NCBI GenBank assembly: GCA_019119595.1
Contig: DWWS01000045.1
Coordinates: 1-64,000 of the forward strand
Reading direction: 5' to 3'
Length of the DNA stretch: 64,000 nucleotides
Source: Candidatus Eisenbergiella merdavium
GTDB lineage: Bacteria; Bacillota; Clostridia; Lachnospirales; Lachnospiraceae
Shown here: one piece after another, positions 35,032 to 42,824 of the stretch
Layout: every line of letters starts with the position of its first letter
Position numbering within the stretch: the stretch's first letter is position 1
The notes under the pieces: generated by a model
What the model saw: the letters and a program-made list of their open reading frames with translations, nothing else
What the model was told of the DNA's origin: nothing
Databases searched by the model: none
Made by a program: the position numbers and the translations under genes

Positions 35032-35802
35032 ATGATAACAAATTCTTTCGACAATCAAACGGACGCTATCATTGAGCCGCGACGGAAAGCAGGTGTACCT
35101 TCGGTTGACGTGATGATTATTACATTTTCATATATCATCGAGGAATACATAAAGGAACGTTTCAATTATACGCAGATTGCAACGCTATATTCTGCTACCG
35201 GACTTACACCTGTTTATCAGATAGACTATAAGGGTAAAAAGATCGGTTTTTACAAGACATATATAGGTGCCCCCTGTGCTGTAGGTCTTCTTGAGGAGGT
35301 TCTGTCGGAGGTTGATACGGACAAAGTCATTATGTTCGGCGGTGCAGGATGTCTTGACAAAGATATCGCAAGAGGAAAAATTATGATTCCGATAGAGGCT
35401 TACCGCGACGAAGGAACCTCCTACCATTATGCTCCTGCCGCTGATTATATTACCCTCAAAAATTCTCATGTTGTTGCTGACTTTATGAAGCAAGCAAATA
35501 TTCCGTATGTTTTCGGAAAAACATGGACGACCGATGCCATTTATCGAGAAACAAGAGGTAACTTTGAAAAGCGTAAACAAGACGGTTGTATCGCTGTGGA
35601 AATGGAATGTGCGTCTGTTCAAGCGGTGTGTGATTTCCGAGATGTGGAGTTTTACAATTTTTTGAAAAGCGGCGACCTTTTAGATGCCCCCGAATGGGAT
35701 CCGCGGTCTGAATTCGGTAATAACGGCTCACAACACGACCCTCGATATTTTATGATGGCTCTTGACCTTGCCTGCTTTGTTTCTAATGGCTATATCCGTT
35801 GA
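35032..35802 (+). CDS. nucleoside phosphorylase-like protein
   Basis: This is a 256-residue cytoplasmic protein of the PNP/UDP phosphorylase fold, which splits ribonucleosides with phosphate. Features are the phosphate-loop-like YIGAPCAVGLLEEVL, the strand VIMFGGAGCLDKDIARGKIMIP, and GCIAVEMECASVQAVCDF, the catalytic-site signature containing the conserved VEMECA. The exact nucleoside cannot be told. ATG 35032 follows AAAGGAGA. Base composition is much more AT-rich than neighbouring genes and the segment is bracketed by direct repeats, suggesting transfer. Confidence 0.85.
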   Translation: MITNSFDNQTDAIIEPRRKAGVPSVDVMIITFSYIIEEYIKERFNYTQIATLYSATGLTPVYQIDYKGKKIGFYKTYIGAPCAVGLLEEVLSEVDTDKVIMFGGAGCLDKDIARGKIMIPIEAYRDEGTSYHYAPAADYITLKNSHVVADFMKQANIPYVFGKTWTTDAIYRETRGNFEKRKQDGCIAVEMECASVQAVCDFRDVEFYNFLKSGDLLDAPEWDPRSEFGNNGSQHDPRYFMMALDLACFVSNGYIR

Positions 35803-36358
35803 ATTCGGATACATTATTTATAAAACCGTTAAGTTCTAATTCATAAGGGTTTAGAATTATTGCAACAAGCAAAAATTCAGGGCGTTTTTTCGGAGAGGGT
35901 ACCCCTTTCCTATGCTTGTTATGGAACTTTTTACAAGGGAATGGAAGTGAAAAGATACGCTAAATGAGTAGCGTTTCTTTTTAAAGATTACGCAGTTAAA
36001 AGCTGTTTTTGAGGGGAAAGGTATAAACCACTTACCCCCATCAGTTTTAGTACCTGTAATGTCTTTCCTGCAAAGATTATTAAACCTCAATGCGTAATAT
36101 AATAGGCAGAAAATATCATCTTCTGACTTTGATTTTCAATTTGGTATTTGACGCTTTTTTGTCGCCCGCGCTTACAAAACGAGATTATGTGGAGATACGG
36201 CAAGATAAATGACGATATGCGGAAAACCTTGATTTTAAGCCATTTTCGCAAGGTTTTATAAACATTTGCGAGGGCTTACAGGAAGATTTCCGTCTATCAA
36301 ATCAATAAAAAAAGACGCGATATGCGCCCGCAGAAAGAAAAGCAGGAGGAGAAAATTA
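35803..36358 (+). other. AT-rich intergenic region
   Basis: No gene is supported here. It contains the right-hand copy of the flanking repeat (36143-36164) and an AAAACCTTG/CAAGGTTTT inverted repeat (about 36223-36257) followed by a short T/A-rich tract, which may end plus-strand transcription. A 77-codon minus-strand open frame at 35857-36090 lacks a ribosome site. Confidence 0.5.
36143..36164 (+). repeat. right flanking direct repeat of the AT-rich segment
   Basis: This is the partner of the repeat at 34768-34790. The sequences just downstream of the two copies are also loosely similar (AGATA, GCGG and AAACGA elements in the same order). Confidence 0.5.
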
Positions 36359-37120
36359 ATGAAGGAAAAGCTCTATACCATACCGTTGAACGACGCCATG
36401 AACGCGGACGATGAATGTCCGTTCTGCTATATCGAACGAAATGTGGAGCAGGATATCATGGACTATGTGCTCGGCTCCTGCGCCTCCTATATGGAAAGCG
36501 ACACCAGGGACGCCACGGACAAGGCGGGCTTCTGCCGCATGCACTACAAGAAAATGTACGATTACGGGAACACCCTGGGAAACGGCTGGATCCTGAAGAC
36601 CCATTACAAAAAGCTGATCGCGGAAATGAAGGAGCAGTTTTCCCACTATACGCCGGGAAAAACCTCTCTGATGGACCGGCTGAAGGGAAAGCCCTCCGAG
36701 GAAAATCCGGTTTCCGCCTGGATCGGAGAAAAGGAAAAAAGCTGCTATATCTGCGACTATTTCAAAAAGGAATACGCCCGCTATCTGGACACCTTTTTTT
36801 ACCTCTATAAAAACGACGCCGCCTTCCGGGACAAGCTGGCCAAAAGCAAGGGCTTCTGCCTGCATCACTTCCGCGATGTGCTAAACGGCGCGGACGGCAA
36901 GCTTTCCGACGCGGAGAAAAAGGATTTCTTCCCTCTGGTCTTTGGCCTGATGGAGGAAAACATGGAGCGCGTCAGCGCCGATGTGGACTGGCTCATCGAG
37001 AAATTTGACTACCGCAACAAGGACGCGGACTGGAAGACCTCCAAAGACGCCGTTCAGCGCGGCATGCAGAAGCTCAAGGGCGGCTATCCCGCCGATCCGG
37101 TCTACAAAATGAACAAATAG
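36359..37120 (+). CDS. DUF6062 family protein
   Basis: This is a 253-residue soluble protein. It starts MKEKLYTIPLNDAMNADDECPFCYIERNVEQ and has paired Cys/His motifs (ECPFC near residue 20, GFCRMHYKKMYD, CYICDYF, GFCLHHFRDVL) that look like two repeated metal-binding halves. This is the pattern of DUF6062 in Clostridia; no function is known. The start at 36359 follows AGGAGGAG. It is convergent with the TetR gene and shares its terminator. Confidence 0.8.
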   Translation: MKEKLYTIPLNDAMNADDECPFCYIERNVEQDIMDYVLGSCASYMESDTRDATDKAGFCRMHYKKMYDYGNTLGNGWILKTHYKKLIAEMKEQFSHYTPGKTSLMDRLKGKPSEENPVSAWIGEKEKSCYICDYFKKEYARYLDTFFYLYKNDAAFRDKLAKSKGFCLHHFRDVLNGADGKLSDAEKKDFFPLVFGLMEENMERVSADVDWLIEKFDYRNKDADWKTSKDAVQRGMQKLKGGYPADPVYKMNK

Positions 37121-37148
37121 CGTGCGCCCGCCGGGCGCACCGGACCGC

Positions 37149-37185
37149 AGAGGAGAAAGCCTGTCGGCTTTCTCCTCTTTTCTTT
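37149..37185 (+). terminator. bidirectional terminator between DUF6062 and TetR genes
   Basis: The 13-bp stem AGAGGAGAAAGCC/GGCTTTCTCCTCT has a TGTC loop and is followed by TTTTCTTT on the plus strand. It lies 28 bp after the DUF6062 stop and touches the end of the convergent TetR gene. Confidence 0.8.
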
Positions 37186-37787
37186 CAGGAGCCGAACAGC
37201 CGTTCAAACAGCCTCAGATAGGAGAAGATCTCTCCGAACAGCTCCTCCGGCGAAAAGCTCTCGCGCCGGCAGTGCTCCCTGGTAAGCCCCCGAAAGGTGT
37301 ACTCCATGATCTTAAGCGTCCGGCTCTGATCCGCCCTGGGCCGAAGCAGGCGCGCGTCCGCCTGCCTCAGGATCTCCCCAAGCCTTTTTTCATACTGCGC
37401 CTTCTGCTCCTCCACCGCCTGCAGGGCTTCCCGGCTGTCCTCCTCCTGCACGCTGAAAAGAAACGCTTTCAGATACGGATACTGCCTGCAGGCCCGCAGA
37501 GAAGCTTCCTCAATAAAGCGTACCAGACAAAACAGATCGTTCTCCGTTCTCTCCAATCCCCCCGACAGCTCAAGAAGCATAAATTTGACCGCATAATCAT
37601 ATAGAAAAACATACAGCCCCAGCTTGCTCTCAAAATAGTGGAACAAAAGCCCCTTGCTGATGGAGGCGCGCTTCACCACCTCGTCCGTCCCCGCATGACG
37701 GTATCCGTTCTGCGCGAACACCTGCAGCGCCGCGTTGATGATCCTGTCCTGCTTCTCCTTTGAGACATCAAAAAATTTATGATTCAT
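37185..37787 (-). CDS. TetR/AcrR-family transcriptional regulator
   Basis: This is a 200-residue repressor. The N-terminal helix-turn-helix region (KQDRIINAALQVFAQNGYRH, VVKRASISKGLLFHYFESKLGLY) is canonical; the remaining ~150 residues are a helical ligand/dimer domain. The start follows AGGAGG. It is divergent from the YtxH-like gene (start 38115); the 327-bp intergenic region holds a plus-strand promoter but no clear palindromic operator was identified. Confidence 0.92.
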   Translation of the reverse strand: MNHKFFDVSKEKQDRIINAALQVFAQNGYRHAGTDEVVKRASISKGLLFHYFESKLGLYVFLYDYAVKFMLLELSGGLERTENDLFCLVRFIEEASLRACRQYPYLKAFLFSVQEEDSREALQAVEEQKAQYEKRLGEILRQADARLLRPRADQSRTLKIMEYTFRGLTREHCRRESFSPEELFGEIFSYLRLFERLFGS

Positions 37788-37998
37788 AGGACGCCTCCTT
37801 CCCGCACTGCAGCCCGTCTGCTTTCCCGGTTTCCCCTCTGCGCCGAAGCCTTTCCTTTTTCCTTCTGCCCCTTCAGGCGCATTTCCTGCTTTTCATCATA
37901 ACATATCTGAAAGGGCGCAGACAAGAGCGCGGGCCGCAGCTTTGCGGAAAGCGCGGTCAAAAAACGTAACCTTTTATACATTTTTTATACATAATTTC

Positions 37999-38027
37999 TT
38001 TTCAAATCTTCAAAATAGTATTAGAAT
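37999..38027 (+). promoter_or_regulatory. probable promoter of the YtxH-like gene
   Basis: TTTTCA at 37999-38004 and TAGAAT at 38022-38027 are separated by 17 bp. The predicted leader is about 80 nt. Confidence 0.45.
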
Positions 38028-38114
38028 ACATGTAAATGGGGCTTTGATTACGGTTCCAGAGGCAGAAATACCGGAACTGATGTAAAGATCACCTGAAGGA
38101 AAGGGGAAAAAACA

Positions 38115-38894
38115 ATGGCCAGAAGATCAAATGGATTTGGAAGGCTGCTCACCGCCGCGGCGGTAATCGGGGCGGCCGCAGCAGGCACCTGGTATTACCT
38201 GAAGAAAAAGGACGGCTCCGCCGAAAACTCCGCCAATACGGAGGATGAATTTGACGACTATGATAAATACGACGATTATGATAAATTCGAGGACGAGGAC
38301 CTGGACGACATGACGGCCTCCTCCGTCCCGGAAGCGGAAACGGAGACCGAAAACGCCGGTCAGAATTCAGGCCGTTCCTATGTATCTCTGGACCTGAAGA
38401 AGGCGAGGGAAAAGGCGGATGAGTTTCTCACCAGCGTTTCCGAAAAGGTGGAGGACACCGTAAACAAGATCAAAACCTCCGAGGAATATGAAAACGTGAC
38501 CAGCAGGGTAGACGAGGCTGTGACCCGCCTGCGCAATTCCGACGAATTCAACGCGGTCACCAGCAGGATCAACGATACGGTGGACCGGATCAAAAACAGC
38601 AACGAATACGCCAACGTGGACGAACAGATGGAGAACGCCATCAATCGGGTGAAGGAAGCCACGGAAAAGGCGGTGAGCAAGGTGGGCCAGCGGATCAGCG
38701 CCACCATCAATTCCGCCGGAAGCGCGGCTGACGAACAGACGGAAAAGGATGCGTCCGGCGGAGAGGGAGATGCTTCCGGAACGGAAGGCGGCGCTCAGGC
38801 TGCAGAAACCGGTACGGGAAGCGGCGCTCAGGCTGCGGAGGAAGCCGGGGCTGGAAGTTCTGAAGCTGCCAGCGTTTCCTCGTCCGAAAACTGA
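38115..38894 (+). CDS. YtxH-like membrane-anchored coiled-coil protein
   Basis: This is a 259-residue protein. A single N-terminal membrane segment (LLTAAAVIGAAAAGTWYYL, residues 11-29) is followed by an acidic stretch (DDYDKYDDYDKFEDED), then three ~21-23-residue heptad-like repeats (VEDTVNKIKTSEEYENVTSR, VDEAVTRLRNSDEFNAVTSR, INDTVDRIKNSNEYANVDEQ) and an Ala/Gly/Ser/Glu-rich tail. This layout is that of YtxH-type stress or envelope proteins with no defined biochemical role. The start follows GAAAGGGG. Confidence 0.75.
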   Translation: MARRSNGFGRLLTAAAVIGAAAAGTWYYLKKKDGSAENSANTEDEFDDYDKYDDYDKFEDEDLDDMTASSVPEAETETENAGQNSGRSYVSLDLKKAREKADEFLTSVSEKVEDTVNKIKTSEEYENVTSRVDEAVTRLRNSDEFNAVTSRINDTVDRIKNSNEYANVDEQMENAINRVKEATEKAVSKVGQRISATINSAGSAADEQTEKDASGGEGDASGTEGGAQAAETGTGSGAQAAEEAGAGSSEAASVSSSEN

Positions 38895-38920
38895 TCCTGA
38901 CAGAACAGTGAGGTTAAAAA

Positions 38921-38963
38921 CAGCGAGCGGATAAGGGAAGTTCCTTCCCCTGTCCGCTCGCTG
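38921..38963 (+). other. perfect 11-bp inverted repeat after the YtxH-like gene
   Basis: CAGCGAGCGGA pairs with TCCGCTCGCTG; the loop contains a second AGGGAAG/CTTCCCC-type stem. No T-run follows, so it may stabilise mRNA ends rather than terminate. Confidence 0.5.
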
Positions 38964-38996
38964 CAATATGGCTCACAGCAAGGCTGTTCGCTATGC

Positions 38997-39980
38997 TCAC
39001 GTAGTCTCCCGCTCCACCAGAGATACGGGAAGAATGGTCCTGCTCGGCACCATTTCCTTATTGGAGGCCCGCAGGATCGTCTGCACCGCCAGCGATGCCA
39101 TTTCCGGGATTGGCTGACGGATGGTGGTGATCGCCGGGCTTGTCAGCATGGAAATGAGGCTGTCGTCAAAGCCCACCAGCTTGATCTGCTCCGGTATATG
39201 GATCCCTTTCTTTCTGCAGATCTGAATGACCTGCGCGGCGATCACATCGCTGCTGGCAAAAATGCCGTCGATCTCCGGATGTTCCTCCAGAATCCTCTCG
39301 ATATAATCATGATAATCCAGAGAAGCATAAAGCGCATCCGTTTTCTTTTCTTCCAGGTTAAGGCATTCCAGGCCTTCCTGCCGGCAGATTTCCGCAAAGC
39401 CGAGCGCCCGCTCGTCCGCAGGCATGGGCTCCGCATTTTCTCCGCTCAGATAAACCACCGTTCGGCAGCCCTTCTGGGCAAGGTGCCTTGCCACCATCCT
39501 TCCGCCCTGCCGGTTATCGCATTCGATCGCCGCGGTCCCGCTTTCCAGGAAGCGCTCGATGGTCACAAGCGGCACTCCCAGATCCTCAAACCGATTCACC
39601 TCAACGGTACCGCTGCACAGGATGATGCCCGCCACGCGGATCCCCCTGCACATCTCCAGATACTTAACCTCTCTGTCGTCCCTTTCATTGGAATTAAAGA
39701 CCATCAGCTTGTATTCGTTCATGTATGCGGCAGTCTCCAGACTGCTCAGCAGCCGCGAAAAATAGGGATGGTCAATATGGGGAAGAATTACCCCGATCGT
39801 ATTTGTGGTCTGCTTGGACAGGGATCTCGCCACCTCGTTGGGCTGGTAATTCAGCTTCTTCATCGCCTCCTGTACCTTCTCCCTGGCCTCCTTGCTGATA
39901 TAACCCCTGTTATTCAGCACACGGGACACCGTACTGACCGTAAGACCGGTTTCCCTCGCCACATCCTTCAGTGTTGCCAT
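38997..39980 (-). CDS. LacI-family transcriptional regulator
   Basis: This is a 327-residue repressor. The N-terminal helix-turn-helix LKDVARETGLTVSTVSRVLNN is followed by the hinge and a periplasmic-binding-protein-like sugar domain (GVILPHIDHPYFSRLLSSLE, IAAQVIQICRKKGI, KLVGFDDSLISMLTSPAITTI). The start follows GGAGG. A perfect palindrome upstream (40055-40073) suggests self-control. No sugar operon is adjacent, so its regulon lies elsewhere. Confidence 0.93.
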   Translation of the reverse strand: MATLKDVARETGLTVSTVSRVLNNRGYISKEAREKVQEAMKKLNYQPNEVARSLSKQTTNTIGVILPHIDHPYFSRLLSSLETAAYMNEYKLMVFNSNERDDREVKYLEMCRGIRVAGIILCSGTVEVNRFEDLGVPLVTIERFLESGTAAIECDNRQGGRMVARHLAQKGCRTVVYLSGENAEPMPADERALGFAEICRQEGLECLNLEEKKTDALYASLDYHDYIERILEEHPEIDGIFASSDVIAAQVIQICRKKGIHIPEQIKLVGFDDSLISMLTSPAITTIRQPIPEMASLAVQTILRASNKEMVPSRTILPVSLVERETT

Positions 39981-40054
39981 GATTTCCTCCAGCGCCTTGT
40001 ATTCTGTCTGTTTGTTTCTCTTAAGCTAAGGCGTTTCCATTATATCACAACCGC

Positions 40055-40073
40055 TTGACATTTCCAATGTCAA
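40055..40073 (-). promoter_or_regulatory. palindrome in the LacI-gene promoter region
   Basis: TTGACATT-TCC-AATGTCAA is a perfect inverted repeat. It lies just upstream of a minus-strand TATAAT (40039-40044) that would drive the LacI gene, an ideal place for an autoregulatory operator. Confidence 0.5.
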
Positions 40074-40100
40074 TTCCTGTGAAAAAAGGATAAAAGGAAT

Positions 40101-40284
40101 AGTGTTCGCCAAGGCGAACACTCGCGCCGAACGCGATTGCCGTAAGGCAATATTTACCTGGCAATCCCTGATTGCCTGTGCGCTGAGTGCGCATCCTCAG
40201 CGAAGCGTCTTTTTTTGTACGATAGGAAAGTTTCTTTCCTATCGTACAAAAAAAGACCGCAGGGGTCGGGGGAGACCCATGCGG
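40101..40284 (+). other. hairpin-dense intergenic region with back-to-back terminators
   Basis: Consecutive inverted repeats are AGTGTTCGCC/GGCGAACACT (40101-40122), GATTGCC/GGCAAT (40135-40151), GGCAATC/GATTGCC (40160-40176) and CGCTGAG/CTCAGCG (40181-40202). A perfect 23-bp inverted repeat with a TTT loop follows (40208-40256; arms contain GTACGATAGGAAAG), then CCGCA/TGCGG enclosing GGGTC/GACCC (40257-40284). The last hairpin plus T7 on the minus strand is a good terminator for transcripts coming from the right. The plus-strand hairpins with T7 at 40210-40216 could end a non-coding RNA. No protein gene is supported here. Confidence 0.5.
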
Positions 40285-40308
40285 ACTCAAAAAAAGAAGG
40301 GGGTTAAG

Positions 40309-40467
40309 ATGTCCTGTCACACAGCCGGGAATTTAGGGAGGGACCCGACAGCTCGGGACATCCTTATGGTAATGATATCTTTTGGGGAAAAGATATCAGG
40401 AGGGGGTATTGCTACAGTCAGGCCTGATCCCGGAGGACCGATTCCGCACCGCTTTTATAAAACATGA
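40309..40467 (+). CDS. possible 52-residue small protein
   Basis: ATG 40309 follows GAAGGGGGTTAAG, a good ribosome site, and opens 52 codons beginning MSCHTAGNLGRDPTARDILM and ending PHRFYKT. No family is recognised. The DNA contains strong inverted repeats (GATGTCC/GGACATC; GATATCTTTT-GGGG-AAAAGATATC at 40374-40397), so it may instead be structured RNA. Confidence 0.2.
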   Translation: MSCHTAGNLGRDPTARDILMVMISFGEKISGGGIATVRPDPGGPIPHRFYKT

Positions 40468-40566
40468 AAGGGAGGGGGAAAAGAGTTCCAAGCGGATAAG
40501 CTTCGGTTTTTTCCGTTTTTGTCTCACGCCTTACTGTGCCTAAATCATAGCATTCAAAAAAGCATA

Positions 40567-40582
40567 TGTCAACCGGTTAACA
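40567..40582 (+). promoter_or_regulatory. LacI-type operator-like palindrome
   Basis: TGTCAACCGGTTAACA is a near-perfect palindrome centred on CG, the form bound by many LacI/GalR regulators. A second AAACCGGTTT lies at 40648-40657. Both are upstream of nothing obvious on the plus strand and downstream of the DUF3783 gene on the minus strand. The rest of 40468-40760 shows no gene. Confidence 0.35.
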
Positions 40583-40760
40583 TACATTTCGTGCTTTTAC
40601 CGAACATATTGATATGTCACCTTGACAGAAATAAAATCTTGCACAAAAAAACCGGTTTCATAACCATATTCAGCAACTTTTTTAACCTGTTTACCGGCCA
40701 TTCCTGCCGGAAAGACACTGGGAGATATGTCAATCGTTTGTTATCTCTGTATCCGGCGGA

Positions 40761-41249
40761 CTATTCTCCCGGTCCTTTGCGCATTGCCTCGTGCTCTCTT
40801 TTCAGCTCCCAGATAAGCTGCCTTGCATTCCAAAACCGGTTTGTTTCCGTCAGGACCGCCTTCAGCGCGATCCCGGACACACCGGCGCCGCGCATGGAGG
40901 ACAGCGCTCTGCCAAGCTCCCGGCCGGTGAACCCGGAAAAGACCAGCATCTCCTGATCCACCTCCGCCTCCTTCGGCCCGAAGGCGCCTTCCGCCCCCGA
41001 ACCGAAAATCCTGTCCCTGCCCGCAAGCAGGAAGCTCCCAGGAAGTCCCGCGAGCAGACCGAGGGGAAGTCCGTATTCCTCCGGCTCAACCCTTCTGGCA
41101 GCGATTCCCAGCCGGGCCAGAACCCTGCTCAGTTTTTCCGCCTTTGCGTCTTCCATATGAAAAAGCAGCGCGTTTTGGCTGTTTTTGATGCTTTTGGCGT
41201 TTTTGCTGTCTTTACCGTTGTTGCTAATGCTTTTATTGTATTTATCCAT
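40761..41249 (-). CDS. DUF3783 family protein
   Basis: This is a 162-residue protein. After an Asn/Lys/Ser-rich tail (residues 1-25) comes a compact domain (ALLFHMEDAKAEKLSRVLARLGI ... EMLVFSGFTGRELGRALSSMR) that matches DUF3783. The tail ends in helical WNARQLIWELKREHEAM. No function is known. The second of two ATG codons (41249) has the better GAGG spacing. It begins 30 bp after the aldehyde dehydrogenase gene on the same strand. Confidence 0.75.
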   Translation of the reverse strand: MDKYNKSISNNGKDSKNAKSIKNSQNALLFHMEDAKAEKLSRVLARLGIAARRVEPEEYGLPLGLLAGLPGSFLLAGRDRIFGSGAEGAFGPKEAEVDQEMLVFSGFTGRELGRALSSMRGAGVSGIALKAVLTETNRFWNARQLIWELKREHEAMRKGPGE

Positions 41250-41278
41250 CATAACCTCTTCCGAAGCGCCATATGGCT

Positions 41279-42709
41279 CTATTTCAAAAAACAGTGCAGC
41301 AGTCTTTCCTTTGTTTTTGTATAAGGCGGGTAGCGCAGCGGCATGTCCGGCCTGCGCGTTCTGTCCAGGATGGATTTCTCATGGGTGAACGTATCGAAGC
41401 TCTTTTTTCCGTGATAGCTCCCCATTCCACTGGCCCCCACGCCGCCGAAGCCCATGCGGGAGGAGGCGAGGTGAAGGATGGTGTCGTTCACACAGCCGCC
41501 TCCGAAGGAAAGCCTGCCCATGATCCGGCGGACGACGCTTTTGTTTTCCGTGAAAAGATACAGCGCGAGCGGCTTCGGCCTTTCTGCCACGAAAGCTTCC
41601 GCCTCGGAAATCCTGCGGAAGGAAAGGACGGGAAGGACGGGGCCGAAGATCTCCTCCTGCATCACCGGCGCATCGGGCGAAACGTTTTTCAGAACGGTGG
41701 GCGCGATCTGCAGGGTCTTCCGGTTTCCCATTCCCCCGACGACGGCCTCCTGTCCGGCGATCAGCCCCATCACCCGGTCGAAATGCCTTTCGTTCACCAT
41801 CCGGGGGTAATCCCTGTACGCTGGAGGGTACTCCTGAGGATTCTCCTGAGTATCCTCCTGAGGCTCCTCCAGCGGAGCCTCTCCCCAGAAGCGGCGGATC
41901 CACTTTGCCAGGCAGGAAAGGAAGGGCTCCAGCACCTCCTCCTGCACCAGACAGTAATCCGGGGCCACGCAGGTCTGGCCGCTGTTTAAAAGCTTTCCGA
42001 ACACGATCCGTTTTGCCGCCCGGTTCAGATCCGCGTCCCGCATCACGATGCAGGGGCTTTTTCCTCCCAGCTCCAGGGTGACGGGGGTGAGATGCGCTGC
42101 CGCCTTTTCCATCACCAGCTTTCCCACCTGCACGCTCCCGGTGAAGAAAATATAATCGAATTTTTCCTCAAGAAGGCGGCCGTTTTCCTCTCTTCCGCCC
42201 TCAACAACGGCCACATGCCGGGGATCAAAGGCCTCCCGGACCAGCGAGCGGATCACGCGGGAAACCGCAGGCGCATAGGCGGAGGGCTTGATGATGCAGC
42301 AGTTTCCCGCCGCGATGGCTCCGGCGGCCGGCTCCAGCGACAGCAGGAAGGGATAATTCCAGGGCGACATGACGAGCGTCACTCCGTAGGGATCCTTTTG
42401 GATGCGGCAGTCAGCAGGAAACTGGGAGAGGGCGGGAAGAACCCTCCTCGTTGCGGCATACGCCGGGGTATGCCTGATGAGAAAGCCGATCTCATCCAGA
42501 ACCATTCCGATCTCCGTCATATAGCTTTCTGCAGAGGATTTGTGCAGATCCTGATACAGGGCTGCCGCGATCTCCCGCTCTCTAAGCCGGATAACGTCCC
42601 GCAGCCGTTTCAGGGCCGCGAGCCTGAACTTCACATCCTTCGTTCTTCCCTTTGCAAACCACGTCCGCTGTCTTGCAACCAGCGCGCCGATCCTGTCTCT
42701 GCCTTCCAT
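41279..42709 (-). CDS. NAD(P)-dependent aldehyde dehydrogenase, class 3 type
   Basis: This is a 476-residue enzyme oxidising aldehydes to acids. The N-terminal NAD-binding region has VTLVMSPWNYPFLLSLEPA and FFTGSVQVGKLVM. The general base Glu is in VTLELGGKSPCIV and the catalytic Cys in LLNSGQTCVAPDY. The C-terminal FGGVGASGMGSYHGKKSFDTF is typical of AlkH/ALDH3-like enzymes. The start at 42709 follows AGGAGCGG. A 12-bp repeat array inserts PQE-type tetrapeptides near residue 285. The MocR regulator gene lies 115 bp upstream on the same strand. Confidence 0.92.
   Translation of the reverse strand: MEGRDRIGALVARQRTWFAKGRTKDVKFRLAALKRLRDVIRLREREIAAALYQDLHKSSAESYMTEIGMVLDEIGFLIRHTPAYAATRRVLPALSQFPADCRIQKDPYGVTLVMSPWNYPFLLSLEPAAGAIAAGNCCIIKPSAYAPAVSRVIRSLVREAFDPRHVAVVEGGREENGRLLEEKFDYIFFTGSVQVGKLVMEKAAAHLTPVTLELGGKSPCIVMRDADLNRAAKRIVFGKLLNSGQTCVAPDYCLVQEEVLEPFLSCLAKWIRRFWGEAPLEEPQEDTQENPQEYPPAYRDYPRMVNERHFDRVMGLIAGQEAVVGGMGNRKTLQIAPTVLKNVSPDAPVMQEEIFGPVLPVLSFRRISEAEAFVAERPKPLALYLFTENKSVVRRIMGRLSFGGGCVNDTILHLASSRMGFGGVGASGMGSYHGKKSFDTFTHEKSILDRTRRPDMPLRYPPYTKTKERLLHCFLK
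41829..41876 (-). repeat. 4 x 12-bp in-frame tandem repeat in the aldehyde dehydrogenase gene
   Basis: Units TACTCCTGAGGA, TTCTCCTGAGTA, TCCTCCTGAGGC, TCCTCCAGCGGA (plus strand) encode the segment EEPQEDTQENPQEYPP. The frame is kept. Confidence 0.8.
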
Positions 42710-42824
42710 ATCCGCTCCTCTCCTGCCGCCGGACGGCAGCATACCTTTCTGCCGGAAATGACGGCCTCCATTTTCCGCGCGGGCCGCAGGGCCCCGCGCC
42801 GTTTCCCTCCGCGCCAAAGCATCT

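Noticed and set aside
35857-36090. 77-codon minus-strand open frame in the AT-rich gap
   Set aside because: No ribosome site, no recognisable domain, AT-rich region; not supported.
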